Origin: Haliotis asinina
Taxonomy: Eukaryota; Mollusca; Gastropoda; Lepetellida; Haliotidae
Length of the DNA stretch: 64,000 nt
Assembly (NCBI RefSeq): GCF_037392515.1
Contig: NC_090288.1
Span: 5,449,501-5,513,500 of the forward strand
Direction of reading: 5' to 3'
This document shows, in pieces, positions 12,521 to 24,300 of the stretch (position 1 is the first letter of the stretch; the number at the start of each line of letters is the position of its first letter). The position numbers and the translations under genes were made by a program. The notes below the pieces were generated by a model. That model ran no database searches, was not told the origin of the DNA, and was given only the letters and a program-made list of their open reading frames with translations.

Positions 12521-13100
12521 CAACCACGACCACAAATTGTTTTAACGAAATATGAAATAAATTCCCAGACATATCAATATTATCGAAGTGGTAACTGAAC
12601 GGGATGCTATGTTAAATGCTGACATGTAATATACCGTGACATTTACTTACTAAACATCATATTATTTACGCCAATGCTTTGGATACTTTATTGTCTTTTC
12701 ATTGTTCTATTTTGTTCTCAGAATGCATTCACAGTCTTAGTTCTAATGACCTTTGCAACTATGTGGTAACATATTTCATAGTTTAATATTGATTTCTTTC
12801 TGTTCATAAGTGGTAGCAAAGACTGTCTTTTATGGTTCGGACTTTTATGGTTCCCACATTCATACAGTACTTTCCACGTGACAGTGTAAGAGTCCAGTTG
12901 CAGCACTCGCTCGTATACATCCCTCAGTACGACAGCTCTCTTGTTTACTGATTTCACACTTGAGCTGAAGATGTAATGCAGTGAGTGCAGTGATGCCAAA
13001 GACACTTGAATAAAAAACACCAGACTGGCAGAACAAGTGGATCGTGAATGATAAACGAGCTTCTATGAGTCTGTCTATACCTTTGCAATTTCTTATTAAA
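12521..13100. other. Spacer, no gene recognised
   Basis: Overlapping antisense frames at 12718-13256 read through ordinary spacer and the adjacent SINE. No domain was recognised. Confidence 0.35.
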
Positions 13101-13104
13101 TGCA

Positions 13105-13262
13105 TTTACGTGGTATTGGTTAAAAGGGTCTTGTTTGTCACGTAAAAGATCCGGGTTCGATTCCCCTGTTGAGTAGAAACTGTGAAGCCCATTTCTGGTG
13201 TCCCTCGCAGTGATATTGCCGGAATATTGCTTAAAGCGGCGTAAATTCATACTCAAACACTC
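13105..13262 (+). repeat. SINE-B copy
   Basis: B box GATCCGGGTTCGATTCCCC, body GAAGCCCATTTCTGGTGTCC, GATATTGCCGGAATATTGCT and GCGGCGTAAATTC are well preserved. The A box is poor. Confidence 0.88.
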
Positions 13263-13663
13263 TCTCTTGTTACCCAGTTAATCTACGTTAGCAATACGCC
13301 GAGCTTAAGCGAATTCCATGCTACACTCCGAGTTCCGTACTGCATGCCTCCTGAATATAGTTTTCAGCAACGCGCGCGGGTGTGTATGTGCGTGCGTGTG
13401 CATGTGCTTTTCTTTGAGTTCTGTACGCTTAACACAGTACGTATATAACTCCAGTACGTGGGTGATCAGAACCAATCTGGTGACTGGCGTCATGACCATT
13501 TCATTTCTGGTCCTACAACGCCTTTTGCCACCATTTTGGTGAACGATGTGACTGTGACTGTGACACACTGACAGTATTCAATCTCCTTCGTATAAAAGTC
13601 TTTTGCTTGTTTTAACGCTACTCTCGGCTATGTGGCGGCGGTCTGTAAAACAATGGCATCTGG

Positions 13664-13925
13664 CCCAGAGTGAGTGAGTTACGTTTTACGCCACACTCAG
13701 CAATATTCCAGCTTTGTGGCTGCAGTCTGTAATAATCGAGTCTAGACCAGACAATCCAGTGATCAACATCATGAGCATCGATCTACGAGCTTGGGAACTG
13801 ATGACATATGTCAAGCAAGTCAGTGAGCCTGACCACCCCATACCGTTAGTCATCTCATGTGACAAGCATGGTTACTGAAGACACATTCTAACCCGGACCT
13901 TCATGGATTCATCTGGACCAGACAA
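13664..13925 (-). repeat. SINE-A copy, nearly full length
   Basis: Antisense copy starting GAGTGAGTGAGTTACGTTTTACGCC (tail in reverse), then CAGCAATATTCCAGC, ACCAGACAATCCAGTGATCA, GAGCATCGATCTACG, GACAAGCATGG and ending TAACCCGGACCTTCATGG (head). Confidence 0.92.
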
Positions 13926-14012
13926 TCCACCGATCAACAGCACGGGTATCGATATACACAACTGGCATACGCTGACATGCGTCAGCCAGGTCTGCGAGCT
14001 TGATCCCTCGAT
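13917..14012 (-). repeat. Second partial SINE-A, tandem
   Basis: Directly after the previous copy, GACCAGACAATCCACCGATC, ATCGATATACACAACTGG and GTCAGCCAGGTC start a second truncated SINE-A in the same orientation. Confidence 0.75.
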
Positions 14013-14262
14013 CATGTTATAAAAATCAATCCAGTTCACCAGTCCAGAGTCCAGTGAGCTTTATCTATACATAAACGTCCATTGGTTTCATATGCTATAT
14101 CCATCAGGTTGATACACATTTCTGTTAATGTTTTCACCAAACAATTTTTATACGAATCATGGAGTGTGTTTAGGGAACACAGGAATCGATCTCCCAGGCT
14201 GGTTTATGCCTACAGTCAAATGAGGCAGCTGAATGAAAACCTAACACAAACAATTAAATCTA

Positions 14263-14290
14263 TACACCTGGAAATTAATCAAGCAACACC
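14263..14290. repeat. Left terminal inverted repeat of Tc1-like element
   Basis: TACACCTGGAAATTAATC followed by AAGCAACACC. It pairs with the right end with about three mismatches. Confidence 0.85.
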
Positions 14291-14584
14291 CCAATTTTTT
14301 CTATTGGAGCAACTTTGAAGTGTTCTGACAATCAAAATATGCCGGGTTGATATAGTTTGACACTTTTTTATTCAACAGACGATCTCTGACAAACAACTTA
14401 AAGGGAAAAAGTATCAAGACTTTGCTTTATTGCAACGAAATCCAAATTCTTAAAACTGTCTTAAATTCATGAAAAAATGGACACAATTTACTATTCATCC
14501 ACAGACGTTGTTGTCAGGTGTATTAACACAAATGTCACATGGAAAGAAAGAACAGTCATCTGAGAGTCTGCACACCGACTTTCA

Positions 14585-15610
14585 TCAATATCTAGTGTGT
14601 CCTCCCTGCGCACGCACCACCGATTCCAGACGCCTCCTCATTCCTTGGATGAGTCTCCGGATCTGATTCTGGGGGATCCTGTTCCACTCCTCATGCAGGG
14701 CAGCCGTCAATTCGTTGAGATTATGGACTGGTGGGTCTCTCTGCCTCACACGACGGCCAATAAAGTCCCACAAATGTTCAATGGGGTTGAGGTCAGGGCT
14801 CATGGCAGGCCATGGAATTCTGTCAATTGCATTTTGCCGCAAAAAATCATTTACAGCATGCGCCCTGTGAGGTCTAGCATTGTCGTCCATAAATATGGGT
14901 CTCGTTGCCAGAGGATGGTTCTCAAAATGAGGTACCACAGCCCTGTCAAGAACCTCCTGTTGGTAACGAACACCGTTAAGGTTGCCACGGATGGTAATGA
15001 TATCCAACTTGCAGTTCATGGAAATGCACCCCCATACCATAACGGAACCTCCCCCAAAGGCCACAGTCTCCTGGATGTTCCGTGGAGCCATTGCTGTGTT
15101 CCTCTGCCTCCAGACCCGAGTACGACCGTCCACCATGTGCAGCAAGAACCGGCTCTCATCTGAGAAATGGACCTTCCTCCAAGAGGCAATGTTCCAGTGC
15201 AAACGGTCATTACACCAGGCCAGTCGGGCTGCCTTATGGGCTGGAGACAGTCTGGGTCGCTTGATTGGCCTCCTTGCCCGGTATCCTGCAGCTTTCAGAC
15301 GATTCCGAACAGTCCTGTTCGAGATGGGTCTCCCTGGAAGCCACTCCTGTCTCAACCGAGAGCTCGAGTCGAAGGACCTGCGCCGTACAAGTCTCAGTAA
15401 AGCTCTGTCCTCCCGGACTGTGGTCTTCCTGGGTCTTCCTGGTCTAGGCAGGTCTTTAACTTCATTAGTGGCCCGGTATTTTTTCAAAAGTTTTGAAATT
15501 ATGGAATGATGTCGTCCGATTTGAGTCCCGATTTGTCTTAGAGACATACCAGCATTCCTCATGCCGATTATTTGCCAACGAGTGGCCTCTGATAATTTCC
15601 TACGTGCCAT
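14585..15610 (-). CDS. Tc1-like DD34E transposase, 341 aa
   Basis: Cut-and-paste transposase of the Tc1/mariner superfamily, which binds the element's terminal repeats and moves it into TA sites. I start at the ATG at 15610 (MARRKLSEATRW) because an N-terminal helix-turn-helix follows at once, as in Tc1 proteins. The longer frame upstream would add a 55-residue unrelated leader. Residues 1-110 hold two helix-turn-helix units joined by a GRPRK motif (58-62). The catalytic part has D151 (HFSDES), D243 (FMDDNARPH) and E278 (SPDLNPIEHLWD), with 34 residues between the last two, so DD34E. It also has the GGGSVMVWG glycine motif at 186-194. Length 341 aa is normal for the family. No stop or frameshift is seen. 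Confidence 0.95.
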   Translation of the reverse strand: MARRKLSEATRWQIIGMRNAGMSLRQIGTQIGRHHSIISKLLKKYRATNEVKDLPRPGRPRKTTVREDRALLRLVRRRSFDSSSRLRQEWLPGRPISNRTVRNRLKAAGYRARRPIKRPRLSPAHKAARLAWCNDRLHWNIASWRKVHFSDESRFLLHMVDGRTRVWRQRNTAMAPRNIQETVAFGGGSVMVWGCISMNCKLDIITIRGNLNGVRYQQEVLDRAVVPHFENHPLATRPIFMDDNARPHRAHAVNDFLRQNAIDRIPWPAMSPDLNPIEHLWDFIGRRVRQRDPPVHNLNELTAALHEEWNRIPQNQIRRLIQGMRRRLESVVRAQGGHTRY

Positions 15611-15850
15611 GACATTGAAATGAATGAAAAACCGAATGCAATCGACAACCTGCGCTTGTAAACACCCCAGGGAAAAAGTGCATTTTTCGAAAGTTGAGGT
15701 TAAAGCAATGCACGTGCGCTGTGCAAGCTTCACGCGCGTCATATCAACCCATGAAAAGCTCATGCTGTATGTCAATACATCAAAATTGAATAATCAATCA
15801 TCAAAATTACTTCGTTAAACTTTGTTAAGTTTTTATGTGTCTTTGAATTT

Positions 15851-15878
15851 GGTGTTGCTTAATTAATTTCCATATGTA
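15851..15878. repeat. Right terminal inverted repeat of Tc1-like element
   Basis: GGTGTTGCTTAATTAATTTC and the following CATATGTA are the complement of the left end. A TA duplication follows. Confidence 0.85.
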
Positions 15879-15880
15879 TA

Positions 15881-16790
15881 TAACACCAACAAAAGCTATA
15901 AAAGATACACCTATACCTAAACTCTGTGACACTAATCAACTGGTAGGGTATACTACCACATGAAACAGGAAACAACCCTGTCTAAAGCTGCAATTGCACA
16001 AATGGTATTTTCACCCTGTCACCATCGTTCGTCCACTCCATGACATCGAGTAATGGCACCATTCCGTCCAACTACTAATCCCCAAACAGGCATTTGCTGT
16101 GGAAGTTTAGACGATGTCGAAGCGTTCATGGTTGTGAGTCTTAAGTGCTCATTTAGGCTCAATTAGGCACCGCTATTACTAGTAAAGATAGGCCGGGAAA
16201 TAGTGTTTCGGTTATTCTGGATGACCGTATTACCATAATGTTAGTTTGTAATGTTTGCCGGTTTCAGACCAAACTGCCCGTAAAGGGACTATTGTGTGTC
16301 TGTCATGGCAATATACAACATGAGTACTTCCTGTGTGTCCCAAACCATGCCGAGAGCTGTGCGCATCGCATACGTGTAAGGTCGGGCGAGAATTCCTGGT
16401 TCGTGTTCCTGAATCATAAAACAGATGCTTGATGTTTTGTGCCATTGTATTATTTTTTTGTTCGCACTGTTTTATAACATCCAATAAGATCAGTAAGTTT
16501 CGCGAGTACTTGCGGTACTAAGCTGGTTCCTAGCTCCCTATACACGAGACTGGGCTCTGTTTACTTCCGGTACCAGGCTTCCGGCGACATGCGTATGTTC
16601 AAGAACCAGTTCTGGTTCAGATTTGCGCAACCTCAAAATATAATTTTACCAGACCGGACCAAGTATACAACCATGTTTGGCTGTCACAGCTGTTGATAGT
16701 CGCAATAGTTGGCTAATTTGGCATAGGTGTATCCAGAGAGGGATGCAGGGGGTGCGCACACACCCCAACCCCCAACACCAGTCCCATTCA
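15881..16790. other. Spacer, no gene recognised
   Basis: Short open frames near 16230-16484 lie on both strands. The antisense one contains SINE-B-like head sequence (GGTTCGTGTTCCTGAATC area). No host exon recognised. Confidence 0.35.
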
Positions 16791-16982
16791 GTAACTAAGG
16801 CTTGTCCTAAGAGGCGACTAAAGCAGTCGTTAGGCTACTTGTCTTGGCTGACACATTTCATCGTATCCTAATTGCGTAGATTGGATGGTAGTGTTCTTGA
16901 TCACTAGATTGTCTGGTAGTCCGTTGCCATACAGCTGGAATATTGCTGAGTGTGGCGTAAAACTAAACTCGCTCACTCACCA
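16791..16982 (+). repeat. SINE-A copy
   Basis: TCCTAAGAGGCGACTAAAGC, GGCTGACACATTTCATCG, GATCACTAGATTGTCTGGTA and the intact 3' end CAGCTGGAATATTGCTGAGT then GTGGCGTAAAACTAAACTCG are present. Confidence 0.9.
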
Positions 16983-18384
16983 GTAGCCAGTAGTGACCAT
17001 ACATGTTGTAATCCAGATCAAACAGTTTTAGGTCAAGGGTCGTAATGTGCTACTTCAAATCTTAGTAGAAAGGGAATGCTCCATTGTGCCTTTAAAGTTG
17101 AGACATGTAAACACCAAAGGCTGTGAAGCTGCTTGAATATGACGGGACATAAAGGGAAAGTTGAGGTCAACTTCTTGACGTGTGGTCGTCGTTTAGTCAC
17201 TTAAATCGTTAGACATCTAAATATGAAACACACAAGGCGGTCTCACAGATTGCCTTATTTCCATTTTATTAAGGAAATTGACTGTCTGATGATTATCGAC
17301 CGATATGAGAACATTTCATCAAATTACCTTGTTTTAACTACCAGCTCTGATTCATATGTGCAAAGAAACAGACAAGGAAGAAGGGGAGTACAGTGGCACC
17401 TAGGAGGAGTTTCAGCCTAAATGACGTAACTGAAAGTAAAAAGAAATTAGCATCGTTTAACTTATTAAAGAGTTCTTAAATCTTCTTAAATCTCAGTTAT
17501 ACAGGTTAGAGGAATGTTAAGGGACATTGACACGCGTGGTTTCTGTAAGTCTATATATTCTTAACTTCACAGAAGTAGTTTGTGTAAACTATGTTATCAC
17601 CATTGTGGATTCTGAAATATCCATTCACTACCAAGGTTAAGATCATTATTCTTTAAAAACACTTTTCTCACCGAGTGTGGGTTATAGATCATCACGAAAG
17701 TCACGTGTAGTTAACAATTCACCAATATTTTTGTTTCTACCTTATTCAGGATCCTGTTGTATTGAATTTATGTTGCACCAGTGGTTCACTGACTAGAAAT
17801 GTACAAAACGTATACATTAAATTGTACATGATGCGACTGAAAAATGTCTATTTGTTTTCGATGGAAATATATTGTAATTGATGAAATGAACCTCAATAAC
17901 CTTCATACCACTCCCTTTACACTAGACGAGCAGGACACCAGATGTAGGGTATTCTAATGTCCTGTTGTAATTGAGGGTTGAGCGAACATGTTCAATAGAG
18001 GGGCAGCTGCCTCACTGTGTCAAAACTAAAATTGCATTTAATCTGATTTTGCTGGGAACCTAAAATTACGTTTCCTGTTTTCTTCGACAGAAGGGCATTA
18101 ATATAATCCCCCATAGCTCATCGTGTTTGGGGTATTAGAATAGTATTTCCAACTTCTATCGATTGGGGACTCATTGCGCCATGCTATTCAATAATGTGTC
18201 AATATGTCCATGTTTTATATGCAAAAGAGGAAATATTGGAAAAAAATTAGATTAATTCAAACATGTAAATGCTTTCACGCAATTTCCTGCTTTGAAGCCA
18301 AGCGTTCAAATATTCGCATTCGTTACACGCATTCCGAGACAAGCCGAATGTACACTCGTTTCCCTGTAAGGTTTCCATTTTGGT
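16983..18384. other. Spacer, no gene recognised
   Basis: No exon with matching splice sites and no RNA gene recognised. Confidence 0.35.
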
Positions 18385-18575
18385 GAAAGCATTCGTCACC
18401 CCTCGCTCCCTTCCAACCTGCAAGAAGACATGCTCGTGTTGCTAATTGGTTTGTCCCGAAATAACCCGTATGTTGCGCATGGACACGAGAAACTACCTAC
18501 AGGTTTTCGTCAGCAACTCGTGTCTTCTTGCAGATAACGGAAATAGGCGAATGGTGACGATTGTATTTCAAACAA
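18385..18575. repeat. Imperfect long hairpin, MITE-like
   Basis: CTGCAAGAAGAC at 18418-18429 is the exact complement of GTCTTCTTGCAG at 18522-18533. Weaker pairing extends outward (CATTCGTCACC against GGTGACGATTG) and inward (CTCGTGTTGCT against AGCAACTCGTG, with a shift). A fold-back or MITE origin is plausible. No clear target duplication was found. Confidence 0.5.
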
Positions 18576-18934
18576 CGATTATTCCACCAAACGTTATTGT
18601 GAAATGAATGTAGATGCGCCAGCTAATTCCTCATGTAGTATTGGACCTCTGTGATATAAACCTTTTTATTTTGTACCAATGTATATTTGGCAAGACAGTC
18701 AACATATGTTCAACTCGCGTTTGCAAAATATTTTGCATTTCTTTTAAATCTAGATATCGAATTAGGTGGTGTATTTCGATTCTTAGAATATTCTGCTCAT
18801 GACTTAACATGTCCAATCAAGGATAGCGTTCACACGAGTACACACATTTATATGAATTAGTTACGTAAGCGAAATCGAAAAGGAACACCAAGTACATCAT
18901 GTTGTGATATGTGTAGTCGTTTTCGTTTTGCTTG

Positions 18935-19155
18935 TTGTCATGGTATCTCATTACGTAGAACGATGCTCATGCAGTTGATCACTGGGTTGTCTGATCCAGA
19001 TCGCCGCCATATAGTCAGTCTAAGTACTCTTAGTCTGAGTATTATTCATTACAATGTAGGACTAATACTGAGACTAAGTTTACTTAGCCTGTCGTATAGC
19101 AGGTATATTGCTGACTGCAGCATAACACTCATGTACATTACGCGGACTGTAATTA
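18935..19155 (+). repeat. SINE-A fragment
   Basis: GTTGTCATGGTATCTCATTACG, GATGCTCATGCAGTTGATCA, CTGGGTTGTCTGATCCAGAT and CCGCCATATAG match the 3' half. The rest is rearranged, with a repeated AGTCTGAG/AGTACT stretch inserted. Confidence 0.6.
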
Positions 19156-19617
19156 ACCAGATAATCCAGTGATTGGCATCGCTGTATGCAAATGGGTACC
19201 ATCTTCACAGGTTATAAATATACTAAATATATCAACTTACTCCTTGGGAACTAACAACTTGTCGCAAGAGGCGCCTCATTGGATGGAATTGCCAGAAACT
19301 TTATTTAATGAGTCCCATCGTCAATAGACAATGTAGTTCATAATATCCAACGTAAACTACGGATATACCGAACTCAAAGGGATCAATGTTCTAAATGTAG
19401 TTCGTTACATTGATTTCGACTAAAACACACAACAATGAAAAAACATACTTACTTGGATATATCCAGCTTGTTATAAATGTCTTTGTTATAAACAGAATTA
19501 TTTGCATCAATAATATTGGTTCTATTTACAAGCAGTCGTTAAACAACATAAACATCTAATGTTGAAAGATCGTTCAAATTTAAGGTCCATGGCAATGGTA
19601 TCAACTAGTGTAAAGAG

Positions 19618-19735
19618 TAAGTGAGTATTGTTTTATGCCGCTTTTAGTAACAGTCAAGCAATATCACGGTGGGGAGTGATGTGAAAAACATACAACTGAT
19701 CATGGGTACAAATAAAATTTCGGATACCAAGCAGA
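19618..19735 (-). repeat. SINE-B fragment
   Basis: Antisense tail GTGAGTATTGTTTTATGCCGC, AGCAATATCACGGTGGGG, and the head boundary ATCATGGGTACAA. Confidence 0.65.
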
Positions 19736-19955
19736 TAGTCTTAATGCAGCTGAAGCTAACTGAATTTATTATTTTGTAGAAACAGAGTACTTACAGTTTC
19801 AACAAGCCACAGTGTACGCTCTAACACCGTCCTGTTGAAGTGAAGATGTCTCTGTAAATACATCGAGTTATCCGAAGTTCGACACAGCCGGTAATACATG
19901 AATACAAAAGGTCTTTGGACCTGACAACCAAGTGATTCATATTACAAGAGTGAGT

Positions 19956-20055
19956 GAGACCAGAAATGGGTGTCACACATTGTATCCATGTTGGGAATCG
20001 AACCACACTTCATAGTGAGCGAACGCTGAGTTACCACTAGACTACCCCGCCGCCT
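19956..20055 (-). repeat. SINE-B fragment
   Basis: Antisense body ACCAGAAATGGGTGTCACAC and head GGGAATCGAACC, GTGAGCGAACGC, GTTACCACTAGACTACCCC are clear. Confidence 0.8.
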
Positions 20056-20780
20056 TAAATACGGATACGGGAAAAATCAATAATAATCAATAATATAATA
20101 AACTTCAGTAATAAACTTCACTTTGGTAAAGCACAACTCATTTATTGCCTTTGTTTTACACGATATTTGAGTTGAGGACGTATTCAATGTATTATCTAAA
20201 TCATGACCAACCAACCATGAGTTTGAAAGGAGGGACGTTGTGTGACAAACACTAAAGATTGCTGGCTAGAAGACTGATGAAGAAACGTCTCCGTGTGACA
20301 GCTGAGCGGCGTTACCGTCGTGGAAGTCGTGATGGGGTTGAAAGCCACCTAACGAATGCAACGTTGCATGCTGAAACGTAATACCGTTACCAGAAATAAC
20401 CGTTTAGAAACGAACGAACGAACGACCTTCAACGGTCACCAAGTCAGTGGGTATTATGAAGGATTTGCATCACCTTGTCTGGCAATGATATGAATGCTAT
20501 CAAACATTCACGCTCGTGTGAGCGTTGAATTCGGCCTTTGAAGGATTAGAAGTCTTTAGAAGGTGCAGGGTCGATGTATGGACATACATGTCACATGGTT
20601 TGAGCTGTGGGAGTGCAGATGGTTGTATGCGCGCTAGAGGTGAACTATTGTTCTCTGAGGCCAATGTTGTGAGTTCGACATGGGGTTAAAATACAGATTA
20701 CAGCTGAACGTCACTGTTTAGCTGACACTTCGGATACGCTGACATCGATGTAACATAACTCCTTGACTTGTTTGTTGTGT
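20056..20780. other. Spacer, no gene recognised
   Basis: Searched for the missing first exon of the USP gene (a frame with a beta-strand, DGS and AFxW-like text ending on a lone T before GT). None was found here or further upstream. Confidence 0.35.
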
Positions 20781-20784
20781 TGTT

Positions 20785-21005
20785 CAAAGCCACACCCAGT
20801 AGTATTCTGGCAAAATAGCGGCGGCCTGCACATAATCGAGTCTGGTCCAGCCAACCCAGTGATCAACAGCACGAGCTATCTAAGCAATTGGTAAATCATG
20901 TCAGATGACATGTGTCAACGCGCCTGATCACCCGATACCGTTATACTCTCCTGTTACATGGGTTGCCGAGGACCAATTCTAACTCGGATTTTCACACGTA
21001 TCCTG
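20785..21005 (-). repeat. SINE-A copy, diverged
   Basis: Antisense: CACACCCAGTAGTATTCTGG, ATAATCGAGTCTGGTCCAGC, CCAGTGATCAACAGCACGAG, ACCCGATACCGTTA and a head-like AACTCGGATTTTCACACG. Confidence 0.8.
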
Positions 21006-21306
21006 TTGATTTGTAAGTAGACTACACTCTCCTGAGCTCTAGGGACATACAAACTATGTCACATCAGTATGTAGACATTAGCGCATAGACCAGATATTCT
21101 GAGTAACTGATAATCAGAGCAACGGTCAACGTCCGGAAAATGGTCGCACTGACATGCAATCAACCAGTGCAATACCTACGTTTCCGACAAGCATCAATTG
21201 CAGGGGGCTTGTTCCAACCCAAATACAAAGTTTCAAAAGAGACTAAACATAAACCAACCAACCAACTAGCTAGACAACATTATAATATTGTATGTTCTTG
21301 TTCCAG

Positions 21307-21387
21307 GGTACTGTGACCACGTTCAGAGGGATGATGACTTCCTGTTGTTGATTCACGTCCCCGAGTCTTACGACTTCACCATGGCAA
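21307..21387 (+). CDS. USP gene, internal exon (beta-strand LLLIHVPE)
   Basis: 81 bp between TTCCAG and GTAAGT. It enters in phase 1 (the split codon would be TGG, Trp, the usual residue before YxxH in animal USPs) and leaves in phase 1. It encodes YCDHVQRDDDFLLLIHVPES. Confidence 0.85.
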
Positions 21388-24300
21388 GTAAGTGGATGGT
21401 ACGAAAGTTGGGAGATAGGTGATGAGGGCAAAGATGCATGGATGGCAATGAGAAGAGACGTAACGAGAGAGCTCATTTGCTGTTTATCCCCTCGCACAGT
21501 CCAAATGAAACGAGGTCACGAACAACTGATTCCATTTATGCTTATGCATCCGTCTGTTATTACTCTGTTATATCTGCCCGTTAATAGTCTGTTATACCTC
21601 GTCTATCTTTCGTGCACTCATGGACGTATTGCTTACACTTCATGCAAACCGTCACGATGTCACTTGTCGCCTTCGTTTTCTTTGTGACCTCGGTGTGTTC
21701 TCTGCTATTTCTAGTAACCTGTCTATGGTCTCTGATTCTTTTAGTGACCTTACAATTTGCTGCGAAACTTTCCGGGACTGAGACCTTCACATCAAACCTG
21801 ACCTGGACACTACCTTCATACTATTCGTTACTTGACTCATACTACTGCTCACCTTGATATGCACTATGGCCCTTTGTTTGACCTTGTAAACTGACACTAT
21901 TGGCGACTTTGACACATAGAAAGACAATATCAGTGACACTGCTGCTGCGTACTCTCATACTGTTTGTAACCGTAACATATTCCCTGATACCACTTTCGAC
22001 GGCGTATGCGACCTTCACGTAAAGATATGATAGGATAAGTATAAGGCGCACATATCTACGCAGCTGTATAGTACATGCTCAAGGCGCTTGGGTATTTCCT
22101 TGATCAACGGATGTCTCTGTTTCCCTGGCATTCTATTAACCAACTCAACTCCCTGGCTATCATTCAACTCATGCAGCCTGTTAGGCGTAGTGAGTAATCG
22201 CCCAGCCTCATCCTCAGAAGGTATCCATTTGCAGCTTGGTGAACTGAGACATAATATAATAGTCATAATATAATAGGCATTATTTACAAAGCTCACAAAC
22301 AAGAAAAGGAAACTGACATATGCGTTTTTTTGAAATAACGTTCTTGACAATACTGAGATCGACTGACTTGCCGTGGAAATGGACATATACTTAAATATTA
22401 TCAATGACCTTGACATGTATCTGAAAATTACAAGTGACCTTGATGTATGCCCTAACAGTGATATTGACTTATACTAAGATACTATAGTGACCTGGACCGT
22501 CGTACCAATGGCGACCTGCCATACACTGGTGATACCGGTGACCTTGACCTTGTACGGTTAGACTGCCGGGGGCTGCCTTGACCCCAATACTGATAACACT
22601 TACGCCATTGAGTCATCTCCTATGCTGCTGCATGAGATCTGTTACCAGATGCTTCAGCACGTGCAGATGGTCTTGAATGCTTGCCGTCTGTGCATGGGCA
22701 GCTGTTCTGTTGCATGTGAGCTTGCCATTGAGAAGTCTGATGTCTTTCACGACTTCAGGTCCTGCTGTAGTGGAGACGTTGCTCCGGGAGCTGGAGGAGA
22801 GGGTGGATAACCTGGAGAAGAAGTACAAGGAACGACTCATGTCGCGCCGGGTGAGTTGCACACTCTCAGGCATACTGTTCCTTGATTACACGATGAGAAA
22901 TAGTGAATAAGTCATAGGTTTTTGAGCAGTGTGCGAAATGTACTCGGCAAAACAGAAACGCATAGGTAAAATCTGTAGAATGTTTTAATGAAAAAATGCT
23001 TGACATCAATAGTAATGTCATTGCTAACTGTGAATACAACCCATACACTAATTCATTGTACACGAACGCAACATTTGGGAAGCTGTCTCCAAAATACAGC
23101 ACCTTGAATTAAAACTTGGAGAAATCGCATGAATAAAAAGCTGTAAGCATGTTGCACGTGCAAATCCGGGTACTAAAACTTCACACGATTGGGTATAAAA
23201 ATCTTCTACAAGAGATCGACCGAGCGGCGCAGGACCGCTTCATCCGGGCGTTGCATCTGCGGATCCGGACATCAGTGCAACATACACAGCAAAAACTGTT
23301 CCTGAATGTCGTAGAGTATGAGCGCAGCGACCAATGCGACCACATGCAGCACCTGTTCTGCGGCATCATCATCATCATGCTCGTCTGCAATGGTGAAGAA
23401 ACGTTCGACCATGGAGGAGGACCTAGTTTAGTGATGAGTCGCGGTTCTTGCTGTATCGCCATGATGGTAAGATGCGTGTCTGTATTCGTGAAGTTGATAG
23501 ATACGGCGATGAAAGTGTCATGATGTGGAAAGGCATATCCTTGAATGGTAGGACAGATCTGGTGCACGTACAGAGAAATTTAACTGCTGTACGCTACCGT
23601 GATGAAATCCTCCAGCGTCACGTTACCCCCGCCATTGACGTCAGAGGAAAGATTCTCCAGCAGGACAACGCCAGAGCGCATGCTGCACGTGTTACCATGG
23701 ACTTTCTTGCCAACATCATGGCCGTCCAAATCGCCGGATCTCAACCCCATAGAACATTTGTGGGATGTACTAGACAGACGTGGGTGACGCCAAAAGCCTC
23801 AACTGTCGACGCTACAACAGCGGAGCCATGCATTGCAGGATGAGTGGAGACGGATTCAACAACGCCTTTCTCGACGACTCATTCAGTCCACATCCAGGCA
23901 GTGTAGAGCAGTGATCCTGCTCGAGGTAGTCACACCAGGTACTGACTTTGTCATAATGCCGCCACAGACACAGATGTCCCCAAGAGCAGTAAATGACTGT
24001 ATGTAGTGGAGCAAACATGTGCCTAACCCTGTGTTGGTTGTTGTACATTCTTTAATTATTGTGTAATGTAATCCAATTATGAAAATAACATCAAGGTAAA
24101 CTAATATTTTGGTTATGCGTTTCTTTTCTTTTTTGGCCAGTGTAATTTCCACATTTTGCTAGGCAGTCGTGTTCGCTATGTCTGAAAGTTAGCCAACAAA
24201 ATAATTCACTAGCCAGAACTTTGAATGTAAATACGGATTTCATCATTAAGCTGCTAAAGTGATGAATATTTTATCATAATTTTGCATGATTTAAATGTGT

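Larger units (their letters stand above)
14263..15878 (-). mobile_element. Intact Tc1/mariner transposon
   Basis: A 1.62-kb element bounded by imperfect terminal inverted repeats of about 28 bp. The left end runs TACACCTGGAAATTAATC at 14263. The right end (15851-15878) is its complement, with matching GGTGTTGCTT and AATTAATTTCCA blocks. TA dinucleotides at 14261-14262 and 15879-15880 are the expected target duplication. One uninterrupted transposase gene on the minus strand fills the middle. Uniform layout, an intact frame and recognisable ends suggest a recent, possibly still mobilisable insertion. The exact outermost base could be off by two because the TA target is followed by another TA. 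Confidence 0.9.
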
